64,000 nucleotides of DNA. Source: an uncultured Helicobacter sp. (GTDB lineage Bacteria; Campylobacterota; Campylobacteria; Campylobacterales; Helicobacteraceae). A program made the translations under genes and the position numbers. The stretch is from NCBI GenBank assembly GCA_944326445.1, contig CALVDZ010000004.1, forward strand, positions 124,001-188,000, given 5' to 3'. Shown in pieces: positions 38,784 through 47,119 of this stretch. Positions within the stretch are counted from its first letter, which is position 1. Each line of letters starts with the position of its first letter. Under the pieces are notes generated by a model. That model made no database searches and was not told the origin of the DNA. It saw nothing but the letters and a program-made list of their open reading frames with translations.

Positions 38784-40763
38784 ATGAGCATTAACAAAAA
38801 GATCATCTCTACTATATTTGTTTGTATCGTTGTAGGCTTTGGGATTTTTATCGCCTTTAACTACAATGTTTCTGAAAAAAACATTCTAAGCAGCATTACT
38901 AATGGCAAGCAAGAATCTATCCGCAACGCCGAGAACTTTGTGAGTGAGTTTTTTAACACCAAACTTAAGGGCGTTGAGATTTTTGCCAATGAAGTGGCAA
39001 AGAGCGGGGATATCTCTGTGGAGCATATCCGCGCTATGCTCAAAGAGGCTTTTATCTACACACAGATAGACGCGCTTTTTATCGGATATGAGGAAGATGG
39101 GCTACTGATTAAAACCGACGATCTCTCGGGCAATACGCCATGGATCCTCTCGCCCACGCAGGGCAATTTTGACTCGCGCACAAGGAATTGGTTCAAAGAG
39201 GCAAAGGCAAGCCTCAAACCCGGATTTTCCACGCCATATAATGACATAACCACAGGCAAACTCATCACAACCGCCTATGCCCCCGTAATCATCAATGGCA
39301 AGCTCGTCGCCGTCATAGGGGGCAATATCTTCCTCGATCAGCTCCAAGAGGACATCTCCGCGCTTAGGACTACGCCTAGCACGACATTTTTCCTCACGGA
39401 CAAAAACAACCACATCATCTCGCATTCCAATCCCGACTTGATCATGTCCGATGAGCCCGAGCTAAAGGGCATCATCGAGCGATACTCTGCCCTAGCTGCA
39501 AAGAGCAAGGGAGAGCCCACAGAGCTCATGCAATATGTCCTAAGAGGCGATGAGCGCGTGGGGCTCTGTATGCGCAGCAATGAGGGGGAGTGGCTCATAT
39601 GCACGGCAAATTCTATCGATGATTATGATGAGCTTTTGGATATGCTCATTGTCCAGCAAGTGCTTTTCTCATCACTATTTATGGTAGTGATTATGGCGGT
39701 TTTGGGCTTTATCGTGCATTTTTACCTAAGACCTATTGCGCCCATTACCGATGGTTTGGTGCATTTTTTTAAGTTTCTTAATCACGAGAGCGATTTGCCC
39801 ACACCCATTAGTATCAAATCCAAAGATGAGTTTGGCAAGATGGCGAGCGTGATAAACCACGAAATCACCAACATCACGCAATCCCTAGCGCGTGATAAAA
39901 AACTCGTCGATGAAGCGGTGGGTATCGTAGAGGAGGCAAAGCTTGGGAAGTTTAGCAAAGTCATCGCCCTCTCAAGTGCCAATCCACAGACAAACCGCCT
40001 GCGCGATTCTCTCAATGAGATGGTGGGGACTTTGCGCGATTTGCTAGGCGAGGATCTCGATGCAGTGAAAAAATCTTTTGCCGCTTTTGAATCCAATGAC
40101 TTCTCACACAAAATCCCAAATGCCGTGGGTATGCAAAATAGCGTGAATAGCCTCGCAGAAGTCATCAGCGCGATGCTGCGCGTCTCTGCCCACCACGCAC
40201 AGAATCTAAGCGGCAAGGCAGAGGAGCTAAAAGATTCTATGCAAAAGCTCGTAGAAGGCAGCCAATCCCAAGCCAGCGCGCTCGAGCAGTCCGCCGCCGC
40301 GGTAGAGGAGATAAGCTCCTCTATGCAAAGCGTGAGCGATAAAACCACAGAAACGACAAAACAGGCTGAGGATATCAAAAACATTGTGAGCGTGATAAAA
40401 GACATAGCCGATCAAACCAACCTCCTAGCCCTCAATGCCGCGATTGAAGCAGCGCGTGCGGGCGAGCATGGGCGGGGCTTTGCCGTGGTGGCAGATGAAG
40501 TGCGCAAGCTCGCTGAGAAAACCACAAAGAGCCTAGGCGAAATCGAGGCAAATGTCAATATCCTCGTGCAATCAGCTAATGAGATGAGTGAATCTATCCA
40601 AGAGCAGACTAATGGCTTGCGACAGATTAATGAATCTATCTCGCAGCTAGAGTCCCAAACGCAGCAAAATGTCAGCATAGCCCACACGACAAACGATATC
40701 ACCCACGCAGTCAATAGCATCGCTAGCGAGATCCTCCACGATGTGGAGCAAAAGAAGTTTTGA
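38784..40763 (+). CDS. Methyl-accepting chemotaxis protein with dCache ligand domain
   Basis: A 659-residue transmembrane chemoreceptor. The first membrane helix is at about 8-28. The periplasmic dCache region is at about 35-280 and includes SPTQGNFDSRTRNWFKEA and FSTPYNDITTGKLITTAY, typical of amino-acid or organic-acid binding. The second membrane helix is at about 285-310, followed by a HAMP region. The signalling domain carries the hairpin tip DQTNLLALNAAIEAARAGEHGRGFAVVADEVRKLAEKT, of which only the core is needed for the call. AAAAGGAG precedes the ATG. A T14 tract upstream may vary its expression. The ligand is unknown. Confidence 0.9.
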   Translation: MSINKKIISTIFVCIVVGFGIFIAFNYNVSEKNILSSITNGKQESIRNAENFVSEFFNTKLKGVEIFANEVAKSGDISVEHIRAMLKEAFIYTQIDALFIGYEEDGLLIKTDDLSGNTPWILSPTQGNFDSRTRNWFKEAKASLKPGFSTPYNDITTGKLITTAYAPVIINGKLVAVIGGNIFLDQLQEDISALRTTPSTTFFLTDKNNHIISHSNPDLIMSDEPELKGIIERYSALAAKSKGEPTELMQYVLRGDERVGLCMRSNEGEWLICTANSIDDYDELLDMLIVQQVLFSSLFMVVIMAVLGFIVHFYLRPIAPITDGLVHFFKFLNHESDLPTPISIKSKDEFGKMASVINHEITNITQSLARDKKLVDEAVGIVEEAKLGKFSKVIALSSANPQTNRLRDSLNEMVGTLRDLLGEDLDAVKKSFAAFESNDFSHKIPNAVGMQNSVNSLAEVISAMLRVSAHHAQNLSGKAEELKDSMQKLVEGSQSQASALEQSAAAVEEISSSMQSVSDKTTETTKQAEDIKNIVSVIKDIADQTNLLALNAAIEAARAGEHGRGFAVVADEVRKLAEKTTKSLGEIEANVNILVQSANEMSESIQEQTNGLRQINESISQLESQTQQNVSIAHTTNDITHAVNSIASEILHDVEQKKF

Positions 40764-40879
40764 AGTATCCATTTGGTATGAGCGACTAAGGGCATAGATT
40801 CTAAAACCCGCTTGTGTGCATGAGGGAAGGCTCTTTTTTGCTTGCCCTGCGCTTAAGTTACAGGGCGGGTAGCCATTGC

Positions 40880-40945
40880 ACAGATTTGGCGGGCTTGGGG
40901 AGGCTCACTACCGCTTAAAGCATAGCTCCTACTCCCCCGCACCCG
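40880..40945 (+). repeat. Structured 3' repeat, copy 2
   Basis: GGCGGG pairs with CCCGCC across the element, GGGGA with TCCCC inside, and GCT with AGC at the tip, with the conserved unpaired CACTACC. It is in the same orientation and position relative to its upstream gene (chemoreceptor) as copy 1 is to the PAS gene. Confidence 0.55.
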
Positions 40946-41159
40946 CCAAAAGCTCCATTAAGCCCCACTGCAAGGACTAATTTTTTTGTGTGCAATATTG
41001 GCATTACAGAATCCACACCAAGCAGGGCAAAGCCACGCGCGGAATGTAAGGAAAATACAGAATCTAAGGAAGGCTTAGAATCTAGCGTGAGCAGCTTAGA
41101 TTCAGATTCAGAATCTAAAGATTCACAAAAGCAAAATCTAGAATCTAGCCTCTTAGATT
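40946..41159. other. Spacer with AGATTCT cluster
   Basis: No gene is supported; a plus-strand frame here lacks a ribosome site and consists largely of the heptamer cluster. Four exact AGAATCT copies and several near-copies lie between 41050 and 41160. Confidence 0.55.
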
Positions 41160-41446
41160 CACATTCTCACGGATATTCCCTAGGTTCTCAAAATCGCTTG
41201 TTTGCGCAAAAGAAAAAGGGGTGTTATCCCCTCCCCGCACTCTCAAAGCCCCGAAAAAGTCTCCGCTGTTTTTGCTGCGCTTTGCTTGCAACCCGTTGGC
41301 TCTTTTTGCGCAATCGGGGAGAGTGCCTCGCTGTATCCTTGTCTAGGTAAAAATGCTAAAAATGCACTACTGCATTTTTTTAACGCATTTTCGCCACCAC
41401 GACAAGGGCGAGAGGTGGTATGCGCTGACGCGCTACATATTTTATT
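41160..41446 (+). repeat. Long intergenic repeat, copy 2
   Basis: Matches 6993-7260. GAAAAAGGGGTGTTATCCCC to CCCCGAAAAAGTC is at 41211-41260 and the nearly identical end part at 41321-41446. The middle (41265-41320) is unrelated to copy 1 and about 20 bases longer. Confidence 0.75.
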
Positions 41447-42014
41447 TGATTTTTGCGTTGCAAAAATGGCAGAATCTAAAGATTTGGAATCTTTAGATTC
41501 TGCTCGGTTTGCGCTTACGCGCCCATTGATTGTATTTGGCAAAGCCTTGCTAAGATTTTTTGAAGTTGTGGATTGTGTAAATGTTCCAGATTCTGAATCT
41601 AAGTTACTAAAACTAGAATCTAAACTTTCTTTAGATTCTAAATCCGCTTGAGGCTGCGCCTTGTTTTCTAAAGAAACTGCGGCTGCGCCTTGTTTTGAGA
41701 TAAAAAAAAGGGGGGGGGGTGAAGTGAGGAAATCCCAAAGGATAAATCGGGGTTTTTGTTTCACTACGCTCACTTAAGCTAGAGCCAAGCGAGGGGGCAA
41801 AGGGAACTCCTTAAGCGTAAGTGATTGAAAATCTAAGCGTAGATTCCCTAAAAAATCGCAAAAAACCGAGTGCCCGCAAACACAGAATCTAGATTTTATA
41901 AGTAAGATTCTCCAATCCCATTAGCGGGAATTTGTGAGAAAAGTCGTGCCGAGGGGATTGAAGCGGGATTGTAAAACTACATTGTAATCTCTAGTGGGTG
42001 CGAACTCTGTGGTG
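41447..42014. other. Spacer with heptamer clusters and an orphan G tract
   Basis: No convincing gene. It has five AGATTCT/AGAATCT copies between 41470 and 41645, two more around 41885-41910, and a G10 tract at 41710. A minus-strand frame of 176 codons crosses the tract but consists of repeats and lacks a recognisable domain. Confidence 0.55.
41710..41719 (+). repeat. Orphan poly-G tract (10 G) after an A8 tract
   Basis: Eight As are followed by ten Gs in non-coding DNA. No gene start lies close on the plus strand. It may be left from a deleted phase-variable gene. Confidence 0.85.
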
Positions 42015-43124
42015 TTAGCATACAAAAGCGTTGAGAATCTCGGCGATTTTTTGCGTGTGTGCAAGACTCTGGACTTGGCTTATAGGCAGGCTTAGAATCT
42101 CGCTTTGTAAGATCTGCGCAATGGGTAGCTCTAGGTGGTTGTAGCGCGCATAGACTTGCTGCTTATGCACAGGAGTGGGATAGTGGATAATACTCTGCAC
42201 GCCATTGCGCGCTAGGTATGAGCGCAGCCGCTCGCGTGCCTTGGTGCGTATCACAAACAAATGCCACACATGCGAATGCGGACTGGAGGTGCGAAAATGC
42301 GGTAGGATGATCTCGCTATGACTAATTGAGCGTGCGTAAAGCTCGGCTATGGCGCGTCTGTGGGCATTATCAGAATCTAAAAGCGGCAATTTGGCGCGCA
42401 GCACGAGGGCTTGGAGTGAATCTAGCCGCGCATTAATCCCATCAAGCGTGTGCGTGTATTTGCTCACGCTTCCGGCATTGGCAAGACATCTGATCGTGAG
42501 GGCGAGCTCATCATCATCAGTCGTTATCGCCCCGCCATCGCCGAGTGCGCCGAGGTTTTTGGCAGGATAGAAGCTAAATGCGCCCGCATCGCCATACGCG
42601 CCCGCTCGCGTGTGGGGATCTCGCACATACGCCCCGTGTGCCTGCGCGCTATCCTCAATCACGAGGAGATTGTGCGCTTTGGCAAAGGCGTTGATTGCCT
42701 GCATATCGCACAGCTGCCCATACAAATGCACGGGCATAATCGCTCTAACGCGCGGTGTGAGGAGGGATTCTAACCTAGAGACATCGAGCAAAAAATCCCG
42801 CGCACTAGGCTCGGCAAAAATGGGAGTGAGGTTGTTTTGGGTGATAGCAAAGACGCTTGCGATATAGGTGTTGGTAGGGACGATGATGGCGTCCTCATCA
42901 CGGAGTTTGCCTAGCTGCTTGTAGGCTTTTAGGATAAGATAAAGCGCGCTTGAGCCGCTGCTCACGCCTATGCAGTGCCTAGAGCCACAATACGCGGCGA
43001 ACTCGTGCTCAAAGCTCGCGCTCTCCTCGCCTTGAATGTATTGCGCACGCTGCACAAACGCGCCAAACGCACGCTCCAAATCAAAGCGCGCGTTGATCTT
43101 AGCAAGATCGATAAACGGGAACAT
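42015..43124 (-). CDS. DegT/DnrJ/EryC1 sugar aminotransferase
   Basis: A 369-residue PLP-dependent aminotransferase: FPFIDLAKINARF, GVSSGSSALYLILKA, LVIEDSAQAHGAY and the PLP lysine in FSFYPAKNLGALGDGGA. It resembles FdtB/QdtB-like 3-aminotransferases and is related to, but clearly distinct from, the enzyme at 14548. No partner isomerase, acetyltransferase or glycosyltransferase adjoins it. ATG 43124 is 14 bases after the oorC stop, so it may be read from the oor operon. It could be an orphan from a lost glycan cluster, since the adjacent spacer holds the same repeats as the one before the glycan operon. Confidence 0.8.
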   Translation of the reverse strand: MFPFIDLAKINARFDLERAFGAFVQRAQYIQGEESASFEHEFAAYCGSRHCIGVSSGSSALYLILKAYKQLGKLRDEDAIIVPTNTYIASVFAITQNNLTPIFAEPSARDFLLDVSRLESLLTPRVRAIMPVHLYGQLCDMQAINAFAKAHNLLVIEDSAQAHGAYVRDPHTRAGAYGDAGAFSFYPAKNLGALGDGGAITTDDDELALTIRCLANAGSVSKYTHTLDGINARLDSLQALVLRAKLPLLDSDNAHRRAIAELYARSISHSEIILPHFRTSSPHSHVWHLFVIRTKARERLRSYLARNGVQSIIHYPTPVHKQQVYARYNHLELPIAQILQSEILSLPISQVQSLAHTQKIAEILNAFVC

Positions 43125-43138
43125 CAATGCGCTAGATT

Positions 43139-43690
43139 CTATCCCAACGCTTGCATTGCGTATCTCTCGCCTAGCTCGAAAGCCTTTTTATTAAGATCCT
43201 TGACTTTGTCTGGGACTTTTTCTAACATAGTCTCAAAGACAAGATCTCTATTGACGCATTTTGTCATCGCCACCGTGATTGCGAGTGCTACGACAGACTG
43301 CGTTACGACATTGCCCACCTCTTCTTTGGCGATGGTAATGATGGGGATTTCATAGATTCTAAACTTCTTTTTGTCCTCATCGCTTGGGGTTACGAGATTT
43401 GGCTCCACGACGATGATATTACCCGCTTTGACACCGCCTTTAAAGGCATTGTAGCTCACTTGCGCAGTGGAGAGCATAAAGTCGATTTCGCCCTCATTGG
43501 CATACGGATACAAAATCTCCTCGCTATCGAGCAAAATATCCACCTTTGTGGGTCCGCCGCGCACTTGAGAAGTGTAGGTAGCGGCTTTGACACCATAGCC
43601 GTGATCTTTTATCTTAGCCTCTGCGAGAATCTCCCCCGCTAGCAGCACGCCCTGTCCGCCCACACCGGTAAAACGAAGTTGGTATTCCAT
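43139..43690 (-). CDS. oorC: 2-oxoglutarate:acceptor oxidoreductase, gamma subunit
   Basis: A 183-residue subunit with the gamma-domain pattern RFTGVGGQGVLLAGEILAEA, YTSQVRGGPTKVDILL, and IVVEPNLVTP. It is the last of the four OOR subunits and is needed for electron transfer from 2-oxoglutarate, which is decarboxylated to succinyl-CoA, to ferredoxin or flavodoxin. Helicobacter uses this in place of 2-oxoglutarate dehydrogenase. It starts one base after the oorB stop. Confidence 0.9.
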   Translation of the reverse strand: MEYQLRFTGVGGQGVLLAGEILAEAKIKDHGYGVKAATYTSQVRGGPTKVDILLDSEEILYPYANEGEIDFMLSTAQVSYNAFKGGVKAGNIIVVEPNLVTPSDEDKKKFRIYEIPIITIAKEEVGNVVTQSVVALAITVAMTKCVNRDLVFETMLEKVPDKVKDLNKKAFELGERYAMQALG

Positions 43691-43691
43691 C

Positions 43692-44519
43692 TTAATGTCC
43701 TCCCTTCGCTTGCGCTTTGGCGATCACGCCATCATAGGCTTTGCAGTATTCTATGCGGCTTGTATCGTGCTTGAGCACGCCAGTTGGGAATTTTCCGACT
43801 TTTTCCTCATCGCTTAGCGTGTCAAATTTGTTTTTGGATACGAGGCGAGATTCTATCCATTGGAGCATTTTTGTGGCGTCAGCCATTTTGTTTTTGCGCC
43901 CGAGATTCACGTGGCAGTTGCTATGGATATCAAAGAAGCTAAAGCCCTCGTGGCTAAAGCCCTCTACAAGGAGTTTTTCGATTTTTTTAGGAGAGATGAC
44001 AGATTCTCTACCCACAAAGCTCGCTCCCGCTGCCATCGCGATTTGGCAAGGATCAAAGCTCGGATCGATATTGCCATATTGCGCAGTAACCGTCCAAAAG
44101 TCTTTAGGCGTCGTGGGGGAGGTTTGGGAATTTGTCAAGCCGTAGATGAAGTTGTTAATCAGCACGAGGTTGATATCGATATTCCTGCGGCAGGCGTGGA
44201 TTGTGTGATTGCCACCAATAGCCATAGAATCCCCATCGCCCGAGATCACGACGACTTTTTTATCTGGATTAGCGAGCTTAATTCCTGTGGCATACGCTAG
44301 CGCCCTGCCGTGCGTGGTATGCACGGTGTTGCAATTCACATACGATGAGAATCTCCCGCTGCACCCAATCCCACTTACGATACACACATCATCCATTTTC
44401 CAACCCAAGCTATCTATCGCCCTAATCACAGACTTGAGCACCACGCCATCGCCGCAGCCCCAGCACCAAAGTGTGGGCATTTTGTCCATTCGCAAATATT
44501 CTTCGTAATTAAATGCCAT
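43692..44519 (-). CDS. oorB: 2-oxoglutarate:acceptor oxidoreductase, beta subunit
   Basis: A 275-residue thiamine-diphosphate subunit: CWGCGDGVVLKSVIRA with the cofactor-binding cysteines, VSGIGCSGRFSSYVNC, and the TPP/Mg motif SGDGDSMAIGGNHTIHACRR followed by NLVLINNFIYGLTNSQTSPT. I chose ATG 44519 (AGGAGCT upstream); a longer frame runs back into oorA. It holds the active site where 2-oxoglutarate is decarboxylated. Spacing to its neighbours is one base on each side. Confidence 0.95.
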   Translation of the reverse strand: MAFNYEEYLRMDKMPTLWCWGCGDGVVLKSVIRAIDSLGWKMDDVCIVSGIGCSGRFSSYVNCNTVHTTHGRALAYATGIKLANPDKKVVVISGDGDSMAIGGNHTIHACRRNIDINLVLINNFIYGLTNSQTSPTTPKDFWTVTAQYGNIDPSFDPCQIAMAAGASFVGRESVISPKKIEKLLVEGFSHEGFSFFDIHSNCHVNLGRKNKMADATKMLQWIESRLVSKNKFDTLSDEEKVGKFPTGVLKHDTSRIEYCKAYDGVIAKAQAKGGH

Positions 44520-44520
44520 C

Positions 44521-45645
44521 TTATAGCTCCTGTATTTTGTTGATGATTTCTTGAGGCGAGAGGCTTCGCCCATTTGCCTTGCCCAAAAACTCCACATTGC
44601 GCTGCATTACGCGCTCTACTTCGTGTAGATACTGCCCTTTATTAAGCTCTATAACGAGAATCTTCTCGATTTTTTTGCCCAGAGCTTGGAGCTGCTTTTG
44701 TGGGCTAGGCCAAATCGTTATGGGTCTAAACATACCCACTTTTTTGCCCTCTTTGCGCAGTGCATTGATCGCCTCTTTAGCCGCTAGAGACACTGAACCA
44801 TACGCGATGATCGCCACTTGCGCGTCATCGAGCTGATATTCTTCATACTCCACGATATCATCGACATTGTTTTCAATCTTGCTAAAAAGCCTATCGATGA
44901 GCTCTTGAGAGAGCACTTCATCCTCCGTGGGGAATCCCGTAGGTCCGTGATGAAGTCCTGTGATATGGTAGCGATAGCCTTTAAAAAATGGATTGAGCAC
45001 CGCGGGCTTGCCTTGAGGCACGCCATAGGGCTTGTAGTCTTTGGGATCGCCCTTAAACTCCTCGCGATTTATAACCATCTTTTTGACTTCTTCCAAATCG
45101 GGGATAAGTGCCTTGCCGTGCATATGCCCCACCGTCTCATCGAGGAGCAAAAACACTGGCGTCATATATTTTTCGGAGAGATTAAACGCGCGTATGGTTT
45201 GCGTGTAGGCTTCGTTGAGATTCCCAACAGCAATAGCTATGGAGCAAAAATCCCCGTGGCTTGGGCTTTTTACCTGATTGAGATCGCCCTGTGAAACGCG
45301 TGTGGGCAAGCCCGTAGAAGGTCCCCCGCGCATCACATCGACTATCACTAAGGGAATCTCTGCCATAAACCCATAGCCCACCTGCTCGGCTTTGAGCGAG
45401 ATACCCGGACCTGAAGTCGCAGTCATCGCCTTTTTCCCACTCATCGCAGCCCCAAGCGCCACTGAAATGCCCCCAATCTCATCTTCCATTTGGATAAACT
45501 TCCCGCCAACCTTGGGGAGATTCACACTCATCTCGTGAGCAATATCGCTTGAAGGCGTGATAGGATACCCGCCAAAAAACATACAGCCCGCATCAATCGC
45601 AGCCTGCGCTACCAACTCGTTTCCGCCTGTAATAACCTCTCGCAT
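44521..45645 (-). CDS. oorA: 2-oxoglutarate:acceptor oxidoreductase, alpha subunit
   Basis: A 374-residue subunit: GNELVAQAAIDAGCMFFGGY, YPITPSSDIAHEMS, and TATSGPGISLKAEQVGY, typical of the PFOR alpha/domain I fold, with the later FRPITIWPSP. It binds 2-oxoglutarate and CoA with the beta subunit. The ATG has AAGGAG upstream. It lies between oorD and oorB in the standard Helicobacter order D-A-B-C. Confidence 0.95.
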   Translation of the reverse strand: MREVITGGNELVAQAAIDAGCMFFGGYPITPSSDIAHEMSVNLPKVGGKFIQMEDEIGGISVALGAAMSGKKAMTATSGPGISLKAEQVGYGFMAEIPLVIVDVMRGGPSTGLPTRVSQGDLNQVKSPSHGDFCSIAIAVGNLNEAYTQTIRAFNLSEKYMTPVFLLLDETVGHMHGKALIPDLEEVKKMVINREEFKGDPKDYKPYGVPQGKPAVLNPFFKGYRYHITGLHHGPTGFPTEDEVLSQELIDRLFSKIENNVDDIVEYEEYQLDDAQVAIIAYGSVSLAAKEAINALRKEGKKVGMFRPITIWPSPQKQLQALGKKIEKILVIELNKGQYLHEVERVMQRNVEFLGKANGRSLSPQEIINKIQEL

Positions 45646-45663
45646 TCTTTCTCCTTATGTAAC

Positions 45664-45978
45664 TTAATCAACAATCATAAACTTATTGTCTTTGACACGC
45701 TGGGCGCGCTCTCTAGATTCTGGAGTGAGTTTGGCAAACTTAAACTCCTCTTTGCTCGCAACAAAAATCGCAAAATCTGGGCAATGCAACTCGCACTCAT
45801 AGCAGCCTATACAGCTCTCTGGGTGCGCCACACTGATGATTTTGCCCAGAATCTTATGCTCATCTTTCCTCATACCCAATGTGCCGCTTGGACAGAGCGA
45901 TACACAAATATCACACGCCTTACACCTCGTCTCATCAATCCAAACCGGAGTGTTTGCTGGAGCCTGTTTTAGTCCCAT
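45664..45978 (-). CDS. oorD: 2-oxoglutarate:acceptor oxidoreductase, delta (ferredoxin-like) subunit
   Basis: A 104-residue iron-sulphur protein with two 4Fe-4S motifs, CKACDICVSLCP and CIGCYECELHCP. It passes electrons from the TPP site to the external acceptor. It is the first gene of oorDABC, with GGAAGAGG upstream. The 190-base gap before it holds an AT-rich palindrome GATAATATTATC (46009-46020) that may be its promoter or an operator. Confidence 0.95.
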   Translation of the reverse strand: MGLKQAPANTPVWIDETRCKACDICVSLCPSGTLGMRKDEHKILGKIISVAHPESCIGCYECELHCPDFAIFVASKEEFKFAKLTPESRERAQRVKDNKFMIVD

Positions 45979-46168
45979 TTCCTCTTCCTTTCCTTAAAAT
46001 TTTAATCTGATAATATTATCCCTTTTCGTTTAAAAAATGTGTAATTTTGCAAAAAAGCAAAAGGATTTGTTACATTTTGTATAAAATCTCTCTTACTTAG
46101 CAAATCACGCATTCTCTAAAGAAAACTCTAAATCTAAAGATAAAAAGTTAAATATTTATTAAACTCTA

Positions 46169-47119
46169 TCAAAAATTGTTCTTATGTTCTTGATAGGTTT
46201 TACTAAATGTGTGTGTGCCGTTTTTGTTGCGCACAAAATACAAAAAATCCACATCCGCAGGCTCTAGCACAGCTTTGATGGATTGGATACTCGCGCTCGT
46301 GCAAGGATAGGGGGGGATACCCTTGTGCTTGTAGGTATTGCACGGATGAGAGTCGTTGCGTATGCGCTCTGGCGTGATTTTTTGGTGCGAGTAGATTCCA
46401 TAATTGAGCGAGCCATCCATCTGCAGCGGCATACCAAGCTCTAAACGATTAAACACTACAGCCGCTACGATGGGCATTTCCTCGATATTAGCCGCCTCTT
46501 TTTGCACGATAGAGGCGATGGCGACATAATAAAACCACTGATCCCTATTATATGCGCCCAAAAGCTTTGTGGCACTCTCCTCGTGCCATTTATACGATAT
46601 TTGCGCTAGGAGCTTCATTAGCGCGTCTTCATCTAAGCCCATTGGGAGCTTATAAGTCTCTGGGATAATCACACCTTCAGGCAGATGAAAATACCTCTCA
46701 TAGGCTTCTTGGAGTTTTTGAGAATCTAGCCCATACACTCGCGCCACATCTTGCACAAAAAAGTGTAATGTCTCGCCCGGAATGAGCGTAATCTCTTTGG
46801 TAGCTGCCTTGGCGATGCTTAGTCTTTGAAAAAACTCTAGGCGCGTGGGATTTGCCACGCCCAAATCCACAAACCCGCTCTGTGGCGTCCCCACAAACCG
46901 CATCACAAGCGCATCGAGCCTGCCAAATTGATCGCTTGGAATCCCCTCAATGGCGTTGAGATATGTTATAATAGACTTTATTGAGCCTTTTGGCACATGT
47001 ATCACTTGAGGCATCACAATAGGAGTAGTGAGATAGAGTATGAGCCCACAGCACGCAGCAAAAAACAAACCAAATCCCACATACAAAACTCTTCTTAGCC
47101 TTTTTGTCTTTTGTGCCAC
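46169..47119 (-). CDS. mltG: Endolytic murein transglycosylase MltG
   Basis: A 316-residue protein of the YceG/MltG family: an N-terminal membrane helix (VLYVGFGLFFAACCGLILYL), a LysM-like part, then the catalytic block ASIVQKEAANIEEMPIVAAV with its glutamate, and the C-terminal YFVRNKNGTHTFSKTYQEH. It cuts nascent glycan strands and so sets peptidoglycan chain length. I prefer the GTG at 47119, with AAAGGA upstream, over the ATG at 47167, which has no ribosome site. Either start overlaps the 5' end of the divergent AsmA-like gene. The order next to oorD is as recalled from H. pylori. Confidence 0.9.
   Translation of the reverse strand: MAQKTKRLRRVLYVGFGLFFAACCGLILYLTTPIVMPQVIHVPKGSIKSIITYLNAIEGIPSDQFGRLDALVMRFVGTPQSGFVDLGVANPTRLEFFQRLSIAKAATKEITLIPGETLHFFVQDVARVYGLDSQKLQEAYERYFHLPEGVIIPETYKLPMGLDEDALMKLLAQISYKWHEESATKLLGAYNRDQWFYYVAIASIVQKEAANIEEMPIVAAVVFNRLELGMPLQMDGSLNYGIYSHQKITPERIRNDSHPCNTYKHKGIPPYPCTSASIQSIKAVLEPADVDFLYFVRNKNGTHTFSKTYQEHKNNF

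Noticed and set aside
39782..40405. A 207-codon minus-strand frame within the chemoreceptor
   Set aside because: It is the complement of the highly conserved signalling domain; its Ser/Leu-rich product is the usual shadow.
40880..40945. A tRNA-like or selenocysteine tRNA gene
   Set aside because: The stems look clover-like at first, but there is no T-loop sequence, no anticodon arm of the right size and no CCA-end context.
41243..41773. A 176-codon minus-strand frame crossing the orphan G tract
   Set aside because: It lacks an ATG with a ribosome site, is made of heptamer clusters and the intergenic repeat, and the matching repeat copy at 6993-7260 does not keep the frame.
46310..46316. A G7 run in mltG as a phase-variable site
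   Set aside because: Seven bases is short for frequent slippage and the gene is intact and housekeeping.
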